A DNA stretch of 64,000 nt. Source: Thermothelomyces thermophilus ATCC 42464 (lineage: Eukaryota; Ascomycota; Sordariomycetes; Sordariales; Chaetomiaceae). The notes under the pieces were generated by a model. The model did not search any database and had not been told where the DNA came from. It worked only from the letters and a program-made list of their open reading frames with translations. The stretch is taken from the NCBI RefSeq assembly GCF_000226095.1, contig NC_016474.1:2480001-2544000 (forward strand). The letters are read 5' to 3'. The first letter of the stretch is position 1, and the number at the start of each line of letters is the position of its first letter. This document shows positions 22,369 through 32,665 of this stretch, one piece after another. Both the position numbers and the translations under genes were made by a program.

Positions 22369-24552
22369 TTGTTGTTGCTGTTGTGGTGGTGATTGTGGTT
22401 GTGGGCTGGTTGTTGTTGTTGCTTGGCCGGGCACGGCAGTCGGTACGGGAACGGTGATGAGGGGATCCGTGACGATGATATCACCGTCCCCGAAGCCCGA
22501 GGAGAGCGAGGAGGCCTCGCTCAGGGTCCGACTCAGTTGCGGGAACGGTGGCTTGTACAAAGCATTGTTATATTGTTGGCTCAGGAGCGGTTGGCTGTAG
22601 TACGAGGCGGGCGAGGCCCCAGAGTGGATGGGGCTTGAACTCGCTGTGCCGGCAGGGCCAACTATTGCGCCGAACTGGGCTGCGGCGGTGGAGCTGAAGG
22701 ATCCTTGGGGCTGGTGTGTGTAGGCCCTCGGTATGTTGGTCATCAATGTGATCTGCGGACGGCCGGGTGCCGTGTTTGGCGGCGGCTGATGATACACGAT
22801 GCCGGGGTACGTTGGGTCCCGCCCGGGGGGGGTGACACCCTCATTGGTCTCACTCTGAGGCCACTGTTGCTGCCGCGGCGGCGGCTGCTGAGCTAGGGGC
22901 TTCTCAGGACTGTACAGGCTTCCCACCGAAGGGTAACTCGCACTGCCTGCCTTCTCGTGTTGACTCGGCGGCGCAGACTGCCTGATCTCTGACTGGTCGA
23001 GGTTATGCCAACCACGCCGGCGGAAGAATGACATCTTTGACGCAGCCCTCATTGGTAGTCCACCCCCATCGCCCTTTTCGTGGCCGCCACGACGCGTCTT
23101 TCTCGATGTCCGCCAGATTACCCACGCGATGGAGCAGAGGAGGATGAAACCGCCTTCATGGTGGGGTTAGTGGACAGGGTCCATAGACGGTGCACACGGA
23201 GTAGTTACAGTACCTATCGAGCCGGCCGAGATCAGGATGCGCTCGGCTGTGGGATTCATACCGGCCTGTGCAACCTCGAGACGACTGCCAGCGCCGCCAT
23301 CCCCTCCGCTGCCGCTGGTCTGGCCGTTACCATCCATGGGTCCGCCAGTCGAGGGGAAAGTGGGAACTGGCGACGGGCTTGGTCCTGGGCCGTCGGATGG
23401 CGCAACGTCCGAGTCCGAGGATTCTCCCAGCCCAGGAGTACCCCTTGAGCTTGCTGCGTCACTGGACGAGACCAAGGGGATGAATTGTGTGACAGTAGGG
23501 TTCGCCTACCGGATACGTTAACTTTTAAAACTCTGCCGACACGGCCAGAGCAAGACAAAGGCCATGCATGGCTTACCTCGAGTGTCGGAATCCCAGTGAT
23601 AGCAGGCTGCAGTAAGACCACGCCTGGATTGGATTCGATTGGTACTTCCGCCGCCGCCGCCGCCGCCGTCGTCGTTGTTGCTGCGGAGGGGACCTCAGAG
23701 GACGGGACGGGATCCGTGGTTGTGGTTGTGATTGGTTGTGGTGCTGTCGTGGACTCCTCGGACGGGGGCTCCGTTGGCTCAGATGACGATGATGTCGGTG
23801 TCTCGGGGTCGCTACTCGTGGTCAGGCCAGTGTCGCCGTCCCTTCCACCGTCGCCGTTCCTATTCCTCCCCAAACCTCCTTCTCTGTTGTTCCCTCCCCC
23901 GCCTTCGCCGAACGGGTTGCCAAAGCCAAAACCGCGTCCTCCCCCCCTACCATTGCCGAAACGAGATCGGTTGTCGTTGCCATTACCCCTGCCATTGTCC
24001 TTCCCATCGCCATCGCCTCTATCACTCCCGACCTCGTTGCCAAAGCGGTTTCGACTTTTACTCCCCCTGCCGTTGCCGCTGCCGTTGCCGAAGCCTCCCC
24101 TGCTGTTACCATCCTCATTGTTACTCTTTCTTCCGCCTCCGAAGAAACCGCCACTTCCTCGTTGGGTGCCGTCGTTGTCATCATCGCGACCACCGCGGTT
24201 TTTATTGTTGTCATCGTCACCAAACCGGAATCGCCCACGGCCCTCGCCATCTCCCCTGTCGCCTTCCTCGCCCTGCCGGCGATCTAGGTAACCGAGCCTG
24301 CATGAGTCTTTGAGTTTCTCGCCCAATCCTCTCCGCTTCATCCTCCCCGGGGGGCTTCCTGGAGATGCCATCCTCTCGGGTTGTGTCTGTGGCACCGCCA
24401 GGTCATCTGTGAGGTGAACAAAAGCCCCTTGGGTCAGGGCGCCCAACGAGCAGGCCCACGGTGATTCATACGTCAAAACCTTGCCCGTGCAGCGCTGAAG
24501 GAAGACGGCGCTGCTGGGACCGCCCTCCTGCAGGTTGGGGTTGAGTGAACAG
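21868..24552 (-). CDS. Single-pass membrane protein, RG/N-rich and Ser/Thr-rich ectodomain; first exon unresolved
   Basis: Function not recognised. Three exons are supported on the minus strand: 24552-23577, 23505-23214, 23153-21868 (about 850 residues). The 24552 boundary is an acceptor (CCCCCAG), because an in-frame TAA lies just upstream. The start exon lies between about 24560 and 24900 and is not settled; one option begins at 24787 with a weak GTCCTC donor. Order: Cys-containing N-terminal part (SCSLNPNLQEGGP.., two further Cys), a long G/N/R/D repeat region (about 24270-23830) with RFGN, GNGRG and GGFG units, a Ser/Thr/Pro/Glu stalk with an Ala run, and a membrane helix formed across the 23214/23153 splice (SAGSIGGFILLCSIAWVIW). 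Then follow a basic stop-transfer RTSRKTRR and a cytosolic tail with a polyQ tract (22320-22385). This layout suits a cell-wall-spanning sensor or adhesin-like protein; that is inference. Confidence 0.7.
22322..22385 (-). repeat. CAA/CAG (polyQ) repeat in cytosolic tail
   Basis: Run of TTG/CTG on the plus strand, read as 15 or more consecutive Gln codons on the coding strand of the membrane-protein gene. A smaller CTG run (Ala codons on the coding strand) lies at 22262-22285. Confidence 0.85.
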
Positions 24553-27102
24553 CTGGGGGAGTTGGAAACAGTATTACAATAAAAGTAAGTAGTACGGGTT
24601 GAAAGTAAAAAACAGTAACTGTCGACGGCGAAGAGAACACTAGGAAGGATCGCGGGAGGCCGGCCCCGGTGCTCGAACAGAAGGAGAAGGGAAGGATGAA
24701 GATAATTAGGTCAGGGGAGGACCTTTGACAAAGGAGCAGGGCTGGGCAGCCCAGACCTTGCGCAACTTTGCCGAACATGTGGTGCATGAAGAACGGCCCA
24801 AGCTCCGGCGGTTGAGTCCATTCAAAGGCTGGACGACGGGCAGGCTCCCTGACGAGCTTCAGTTAAGATGGGACAGGGGTCCAAGAGCTCGACGAGGGGG
24901 TTGTGTATTTTTGCCGTGACCGCCCCAGGCCTGGATTTACGAGCTGGAGACGGCCCAAGGAGTCCGGAAGCATTCGTCAAGCGTCTCGTCGCGGGGAGCC
25001 GTGACAGCGCAGAAGACCTTGGCATCAACAAGTCCGAAGGAGTGGTTCCGGCGGGACCGGGCCGAGGGCCAGGGAGGTGTGAAGGGCCCTCAAACACTCC
25101 TGCTGCCGACTTGAATGTAGGCTGCGGTGCGGTAGGCGTCCAACCGGGCGATCCCGCCGGCTCGTACAATTTGTCCTGTCGGCTATCTCTGTTCCCTTAT
25201 GCTGGGAATCGGCCATCTGCATGCACCCCCTGATAATCGCCAAGCACCCCAAGATTACCGATGTAGTGTGCGGTACGGGGCAATCCGTACAGTACATCGT
25301 CTTCCGTCCTCCGTCTGTACATACGGATTAAATACGTACAGTACATTTTGTCAAGTTAGAGCGCAGATCGGGTACTTCGCAGTCCAGCCAGCCGACGGAA
25401 CTGCCAACCGCATGTCTACTTGGATATGTAGAACAGAGCGAGATCGTTGCTGGATTAGGAAGTCAATCCATCCCATGTATAGGGGTGGTCGCTAAAAAAG
25501 GGGGGGCGAGCGCGGGGGAGCGGGGGACCCGGGGGGGGGGGGGTTCCACGTCTCAACCAGACCGGCAGGCGTTTCAGCCATGAACGAGACGGGCAACCCC
25601 AGAGCATGCACACAGCAGTTGCAGTCGCTTCCTCGACTCCGATAGCCCGAGCACAGGACGCCTCGGTCGGTGACAGATTGATGAAATTGGTGAATAAGAA
25701 AAACGCAATGGCCCGCTCTCTTCTCGGCTTCGGGTCATCGTTCCCGCTATTGGCTGCTTTTGCGGTTGTTGCTGCTTGTTGCTGCTTGTGCGCGTGAGAA
25801 CGCGAACCGATGACCTGAACACTCTCAGGCTAGCCAAAGTGGGCGCTGCTGCAGTTGCACATGCTTGCTGCTCGGGTCGGCTTGTCATTCGGGGCGATCA
25901 AGGCAATAGGACGAGGTTATCTCAAAGGCTCCCATTGCCACACAGGCATCACCGGCAACAGCGTCCGCTTCGTAGATTGTTCCGGCTTCCCAGCTCTCGC
26001 AGCTGACAGAATAACAGCGACATGCGAGAGCGGGGTGATTCAAGGGTTAGGGTTATGTATGGGCGAGTTCACAGTGATAGCGGTATGCAGGGGGCGGACA
26101 CTAATCCATACTTGCAGTAGTGTACGGTCCGAGAAGCATTATCTCTTCAGTTAACCGTGGTTGACGCTCGGCAACTCGCTTTCGTCAAAACTCGGGATAT
26201 GCATCTCGTCGGAGAATTCCGGGTCCGCGGCTAGAGAGCAATGTGCAGAGCCAGAATGGTTCGGATGAAGGGATGTTTGGTTCGATGAATCCCTCGCATC
26301 AACGGAGGACAAAGTTGTGCTGGTCCTTCCTACTACGGACGTATGTATGTAGGTTTGTTGCCAGTTGCCAGTTGACCAGGCAGCAGCGGCCCCGTCTCCG
26401 TAATTCGGACTCGAGTCAAGAAATGTTAGAAGGCGCGTTTCCGATTTTTGGGATTGAGTGTCTCCACTGCTCCCGTTGTCAATAGCTTCAAATTGACCGG
26501 ACCGTTGCCCTCGCACATTTTCCGTGTTTTCCGCCCCAATTGTCGCTGGGAATTCACTCTGGCGCGCCATCCAACTCCCCGCAATCGGGTGTCAAAATGG
26601 GCAAACTTCAGTCCAGAATCCCTTGTCGTCACTGAGGCTAGCCTCGTGCGGCGACCTTGGCAGAGGTGACAGGTGGGCCGCGGTGGAATGGCGTGGGGGC
26701 AATTGGACCGCCTGAGTGGCTCCCGAGCGAGAGGCTAGCGAAACGCGCAAATAGGATTAAAAGTCGCAACGGCGGGATTAAAAAAAAAGACATTGACGCC
26801 GGGAAGCTCCCGAGTTCCACCAGCCTTATCTTAGTCATTGAATATCAGATTTGCGCCGCGTAACCCACCGTGCCAAAAGCCCCGAAACTTTTCAGAGCCC
26901 AACAATATTCAGATCAAAAGAGGGGAGAGAGGGAACAGAAAAAAAAAAAAGAAGAAAAAAAAGAAACCGGTTCCCTCGACGAGCACACTGTGACTCGCCC
27001 GTCACCACTCTCTCCTTCATCTCCTCCTCCTCCTCCTCTTCCTCCTCCCTCTCTCAGGCGCCCTCCGCCGTGTCCTACCTCGCGCGCTCGTCAATTGAGC
27101 CA
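24553..27102. other. Divergent interval, membrane-protein gene and NADH dehydrogenase
   Basis: Apart from the undetermined 5' exon of the minus-strand gene, no gene is supported. The 25261-25350 patch is dense in GTAC, ATCCGTAC and TACGGATTA words (25322-25330). A G-rich run (GGGGGGGGGGGG) lies at about 25531-25543. A telomere-like GGGTTAGGGTTA lies at 26044-26055. A pyrimidine-rich segment (TCCTCC units, 27018-27058) precedes the NADH dehydrogenase start codon. Confidence 0.5.
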
Positions 27103-28998
27103 ATGGCATCCACGTCGAGAGCTCTGAGCAAGCTCGCGGTGCCCCAAACGGGCGCCGTTATGCTTCAGCCGTCTTCGTCCGCGCCCAGACTGCTCCTCCA
27201 GACATCGCGCAGGACCGTAGGCGCGAGGCCCGTCTTCGGCAGCTCACAAGGGCCCGCTCTCCGGCAGTTCCGGCGCGGCGTCACCAGCGACGCCGCCCCC
27301 GTCCCGCCGCCCAAGAAGCGGCGATTCCGCAAGCTGCGGTGGGCATGGCGGTTCACATACCTCTCCGCCATCGCCAGCATCGCCTACATCGGCTACGGCG
27401 TCTACCAGGACAGGCACCCGGAGCCCCAGGTCGAGCCCGACCCGTCCAAGAAGACCTTGGTGATTCTCGGTAAGTTTTGGCCCCGTCCCGTCATCCCGTC
27501 ACACCGCACTGTTAAAGAAGCTTGTTCCGCGGTTGGGGGGAATGTAGAAAGGGAAAAAAAAAAAGAGAGAGAGAGAGAGAGAGAAAATATTCTCCGGGGC
27601 TAACAAGCATGTGCCGCAGGAACCGGCTGGGGCTCTGTCTCGCTGCTCAAGCGCCTCGACACGGAGAACTACAACGTCATCGTCATCTCCCCGCGCAACT
27701 ACTTCCTCTTCACGCCGCTGCTCCCGTCATGCACGACCGGCACCATCGAGCACCGCTCCATCATGGAGCCGATACGGACCATCCTCCGCCAGAAGAAGGC
27801 CAGCGTGCGGTTCTACGAGGCCGAGGCGAGCTCCATCGACCCCGACCGCAAGGTGGTGCGTCTGATCGACACCTCCGAGATCCGGGGTGACACCACCGAG
27901 ACCGAGGTGCCGTACGACATGCTGGTGGTCGGCGTGGGCGCCGAGAACGCCACGTTCGGCATCCCCGGCGTGCGCGAGCACTCGTGCTTCCTCAAGGAGA
28001 TCGGCGACGCCCAAAAGATCCGCAAGCGCATCATGGACTGCGTCGAGACGGCGGCGTTCAAGGACCAGTCGCCCGAGGAGATCGACCGGCTCCTGCACAT
28101 GGTGGTCGTCGGGGGCGGCCCGACCGGCGTCGAGTTCGCCGGCGAGCTGCAGGACTTCTTCGAGGAGGACATCAAGAAGCTGGTGCCCGAGATCAGCGAC
28201 CGCTTCCGGGTGACGCTCATCGAGGCGCTGCCTAACGTGCTGCCCATGTTCTCCAAGCAGCTGATCGAGTACACCGAGAGCACCTTCAAGGAGGAGAAGA
28301 TCAACATCCACACCAAGACCGTGGTCAAGAAGGTGACGGACAAGACGGTCGAGGCCGAGGTGACGCGCCCGGACGGCAAGAAGGAGACGGTCGTCTTCCC
28401 CTACGGCCTGCTCGTCTGGGCCACCGGTAACGCCGTCCGCCCCGTCGTCCGGGACCTGATGTCGCGCATCCCGGCCCAGGCCGGCTCGCGCCGCGGCCTC
28501 GCCGTCAACGAGTACCTCGTCGTCCAGGGCACGCGCGACATCTGGGCCGTGGGCGACTGCGCCGTGGCCGGCTACGCCCCGACCGCGCAGGTGGCCAGCC
28601 AGGAGGGCACCTTCCTGGCCCGCCTGTTCAACAACATGGCCAAGACGGAGGCGCTCGAGGCCCGCATCCGCGAGCTCAGCTCGTCCCTCAACCTGCGGCC
28701 CGGCAACTCGGCCGAGATCTCGCGCGAGATCGAGCAGCACGAGCGCCAGCTGCGCCGCCTCAAGGACATCAAGCCCTTCCACTACAGCCACCAGGGCAGC
28801 CTCGCCTACATCGGCAGCGAGAAGGCCGTCGCCGACGTCACCTGGTTCAACGGCAACCTCGCCGCCGCCGGCAGCCTGACCTTCCTCTTCTGGCGCAGCG
28901 CCTACATCAGCATGTGCTTCAGCACTAGGAACCGCCTGCTCGTCATCAACGACTGGCTCAAGTCCAAGGTGTTTGGCCGCGACCTGTCGCGCGAGTAA
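27103..28998 (+). CDS. Alternative (type II) NADH dehydrogenase, mitochondrial, external NDE type
   Basis: Single-subunit flavoprotein that passes electrons from NAD(P)H to ubiquinone without pumping protons, on the inner mitochondrial membrane. Two exons, 27103-27469 and 27620-28998, give 581 residues. The start follows a pyrimidine-rich leader and gives a basic, Ser/Arg-rich presequence, then a hydrophobic anchor (about residues 84-102, SAIASIAYIGYGVY), as in external NDE enzymes. The first dinucleotide fold VILGTGWGS straddles the intron (about residue 123); the second, VVVGGGPTGVEFAGEL, lies near residue 288. The quinone-site region GLLVWATGNAVRP and the flavin motif IWAVGDCAVAGY are present. 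The C-terminal amphipathic part contains SLAYIGSEKAVAD. I see no EF-hand insertion, which separates it from the calcium-binding NDE-1 class; the paralogue is not resolved. The intron ends in a GA repeat. Confidence 0.92.
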
Positions 28999-29189
28999 AA
29001 AAAATAAATAAAAAAAAAAGAGGTGGCGCGGCGCGGTGCAGTGCAGTGCAATGCCCGAGTTTTGCACGAACACCGCTCTTGCAGAGTCGTACAGCAGCAG
29101 TAGCATCATTCTTTGGGCGGTCGAGCGGCCGGGCGAGCGGGCGAGCGACCGAGCGGAGAGGGGAGGCATGCTTTGCTCTTAGCTTATTT

Positions 29190-29220
<31 letters not shown>

Positions 29221-29799
29221 TTTTTTTTTGTTCCCTTTGTTTATTTCTTGTCGGCGGATATCACATGGAGTCATGGATTTCAAAAATAATCACTGCGGTA
29301 GACCACAAGCTAGACTGGGTTCTGGCAGGATAGACGAGAGCAATCAATGATCCCCGGGGGTGTTTTTTGGGGGGGGGGGGGAGGGGTGGAGGAGGGTTTT
29401 GTTCTGTTGCACATTGCTAGTTCCTTTCCTCGTGTCCTTGCACCTGTCCTTCCGATGCTACACTGTCTCACCTGTAGTTCGCCTGGAAGAAAGGGCCCTT
29501 GCGCTCTAAATCAACCACCAGTATTAGATAGACTACCATCTTAAAGCCCGGTTCTCGGAAAAAAACTACGCAGCTGCTTACTCTTATCTCCACCGTGCTC
29601 CTTGGTATTGTAGGTCAGATATTTCCGTACTGGGTAAATAGACAGCTGTTGCTCTTAGGGGGTTAGGGTTTGCTGCGAAGAATCAGACCGATCTCAAAAG
29701 CATATTATTCCACTCAACGGTGACTGTGAGCTGCACTCCTCACTCACCCAGGCAGCTCTAACTCATCTTCCTCACCTTCCCAACAAATCACCTCACAAA
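28999..29799. other. Intergenic, NADH dehydrogenase 3' flank and dml1 promoter
   Basis: No supported gene. Contains (CT)n followed by a T run at 29190-29229, a G run at 29369-29381 and a short telomere-like GGTTAGGGTTT near 29660-29670. Confidence 0.5.
29190..29229 (+). repeat. (CT)10 plus T run
   Basis: CT dinucleotide repeat passing into about 18 T residues, about 190 nt past the NADH dehydrogenase stop codon on its sense strand. Confidence 0.85.
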
Positions 29800-31946
29800 A
29801 TGCATGAAATTATCACACTGCAGTTTGGGCAGCAAGCCAACTACCTTGCCACACACTTTTGGAACACACAGGTATCTGACTTTATGTATTCTCCTTTCCT
29901 CCCTCCCATATCTCACGCAGATGGAATCCCTCTCCCTCTCGTCTCGACCAACACGGAGGGTAACCAAAAAAAAAAAAGAAAAGAAAAGAAAAAGAAAAAC
30001 ATAGCTAACAGTGAAAACCAACCGTAGGAATCGTACTTCACCTATTCTGCAGATCAGCCGGAATCACCCGTCGACCATGACATCCACTTCCGCCCGGGCA
30101 TCGCCCCGGATGGCACCGAGACCTTCATGCCGCGCACCGTGATATACGACCTCAAAGGCGCCTTTGGCACCCTCCGCAAGGTCAACGCCCTCTACGAAGT
30201 CAGCGACGACGCCACCGCCGACGCTTCTCCACTCACATGGTCAGACCAGCTCTCACCTCTTCCAATCCTTCATTTTGTTCTCATCTTTCGTTTTTTTTCT
30301 TTTTTTTATTTTAAGAGATAGAAGAGGGAAACAAAGGAAAGCTCTAACCCTTCTCCCAGGCAAGGGGCGCCCCCGACCCGGATCCAGGCCGCCCCGCCCG
30401 TCCCGCTGTCCCCCTACCAGGCCGCGCTGGAGGCGAACCTGCCCCCGCGGCGCCCGCACCCGTCCGAGATCCGCTTCTTCTCCGACTACGCCCGCGTCTT
30501 CTACCACCCGCGCTCCGTCGTCCCGCTCCTCGAGCGCGACGTCACCGTCACTCCCACCCCGGCCCCCGTCCCGGGCCCGGGCCCGGGCCCCGCCCAGTCC
30601 TCCTCCTCCGCCTCTCCTTTCCCTTCTTATTCTTTCTTCGAGCGCCACGCCACCGGCGAGGAGCTGTTCGCCGACCTCGACCGCGAGCACGACCTGCTGG
30701 ACCGGGACCTGCGCCCCTTCGTCGAGGAGGCCGACTGCATGCAGGGCATCCAGGTCCTGGCCGGCTTCGACGACGCCTGGGGCGGCTTCGCGGGCCGCTA
30801 CGTCGAGCGCGTCAGGGACGAGTACGGCAAGGTGGGCGTCTGGGTCTGGGGCCTGCACGGCGGCATGAGGGCTTTGCCTAGGGTGAGAAGTCCCCCTTTT
30901 CTTCTTTTATTTTATTCATGTTCATCGAGAAAGGGAGGGTGATTGATGTGCTTGAAGTTTGGTGGTGAGCTTGAGTGTGAGAAGGTGACATTTCATTTTG
31001 CTGATGCTCGAGGTTTCGCGGATGGCAGGAGAAGAGGCTGCTGAGGCTGGCCAACAAGGCGAGGACCATCACCGAGATGTACAAGCAGGCCTCGATCGTC
31101 GTGCCGCTGGCGGTGCCGGAGCGGCTGCCCTCCCCAGGGGTGAGCCTGGACCCGGCGTCGCAGTGGCATACCTCGGCTCTGCTGGCTGCCGCGGTCGAGA
31201 GCGCCACGCTGCCGTCGAGACTGCGGGATCCCTCCAAGAGGGACACCCTCGGCGGCATGGCCGACGTGCTCAACGTCATGGGCAAGCAGACCGTCGCGGG
31301 TCTGCAGATGAGCTTCTCCCGGCCGGATTCAGAAGGGCGCGGCGACTTGAGGCGGACCGTCTTGTCCGAGGATGCGCTTTCCGAGGGCGTCAGGCTCGAC
31401 ATTGGTTTCACGCCGTCGGATCAGCTCGACTCGTACGGACTCCGGCGGTCCAACGGGTTTGACCGGCCGCGGGTGTTCAGCCAGGTCGTTGCGTCGCGGG
31501 GCTATAAGGAGGATGGGAATGTGGATGTCGAGATGGACGAGGCAGGGCGCCGGATCCGCCGAAGTTCCTACGAGCCGGTAACAAAGAGGTATGATGCTAC
31601 AACTAATCCCTGACTCGTTCATCTCACCCGCTCTTCATCACAGGGCCCGATCGACTAACCCGGATTTTTCAGCTACAACTCGGACCTGCGGTTCCCGCTG
31701 CTGGATAGCTTCCCCGAAATCTTCCGCGGTGACGACGACGACAAGCCACTGACGGAGTCCGTCAACATCATAAGCAGCTTGTCCACCGATTCGTCCGTCT
31801 CCGGCAAGCTGAAGCATCTCCGCTCTACGGTGATGCGCTCTATCGCCTTGGAAGACCGCGAAACGCTCGGCAACGATCTCATGGAGATGGCGGACGAGTA
31901 CCACGAGGGGTGGTCAAGCGGGAGCGACGAAGGGGAAGACGACTGA
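29800..31946 (+). CDS. dml1: Mitochondrial DNA inheritance/morphology protein Dml1 (Misato/tubulin-like)
   Basis: Misato-family protein with a tubulin-like N-terminal segment, needed in yeast for mtDNA partitioning and in animals for mitochondrial distribution. Five exons: 29800-29871, 30028-30239, 30360-30882, 31029-31588, 31673-31946, giving 546 residues. The start yields [20 protein letters not shown], the tubulin-like amino terminus shared by the family. The second exon carries [19 protein letters not shown] and [13 protein letters not shown]. The third begins [10 protein letters not shown] (Trp codon split across the splice) and contains [14 protein letters not shown], a Pro/Gly-rich low-complexity stretch, and [21 protein letters not shown], a strong Misato signature. 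Introns show GCTAAC or ACTAAC branch sites. The protein ends in an acidic tail GSDEGEDD. Confidence 0.92.
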
Positions 31947-32665
31947 TCGCTGAGCTGATGCCCGTTTTCCCGCTCGCCGTCTTGCGGGTGCATCTATTCC
32001 TCGAACGGGGGCCCCCAGGCGCAACCCCTGATGGTCCCAAGCAGCCCAAACTGAGCGCCAGAACCTCGAAGCTATCGAATCCTTCATGAAGTACCTTGCA
32101 GGTTACTCGGTCTAAGCGTATCGGCAGCGTTCGAGCCACCGTCTAAATTTCGGTGAAACAAAGGCCAGTCCGGCAGATGAAAGTCGGGAGATGAGTGAAA
32201 AAGCGGGAGAAGAAGTCCGGATGCCCCTTCCAGAGCAACCGGGCATCTGTGTCAGTAAACCCTCATAACCAATCCAGCTTCTTCGGGTTTCTTTGTGCCA
32301 AACTGACACCCAACGTTGCCAGACTTGTGAGGCCGAGAAGGCCGTAAGCTCCATCTTCTTGGCCACAATCTACCGCGCTGGGGAGTCGCAAAAGCGCGGT
32401 GAAGGGCCCTGGGCCCCAGATCACGCGAGACGGTAACCCACCGGAACACAGCAGGCGATCCAAATTGGAATCCGGAATTCTCCTGGCGAGGCATCTTGTG
32501 CCTCAAAACCTAGCGTCTATTAGTCTAGGAAGTTCTAAGTAGTTACACATCCCAATACAAACAGGGCATCTGTACCCGTGCCATCAGCGAAGACCACCCA
32601 TCTGCCTCGTGAGAACCCCAACGCCTCCCCGCCAATGTGTTCCTAACCGATTCACCACCCGGTCT
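31947..32665. other. Convergent dml1/pap1 3' flanks
   Basis: About 720 nt between two converging genes. I see no gene, RNA or repeat of note. Confidence 0.5.

Noticed and set aside
27727-29169. 480-codon ORF antisense to the NADH dehydrogenase
   Set aside because: Shadow of a strongly conserved sense frame; no domain resemblance.
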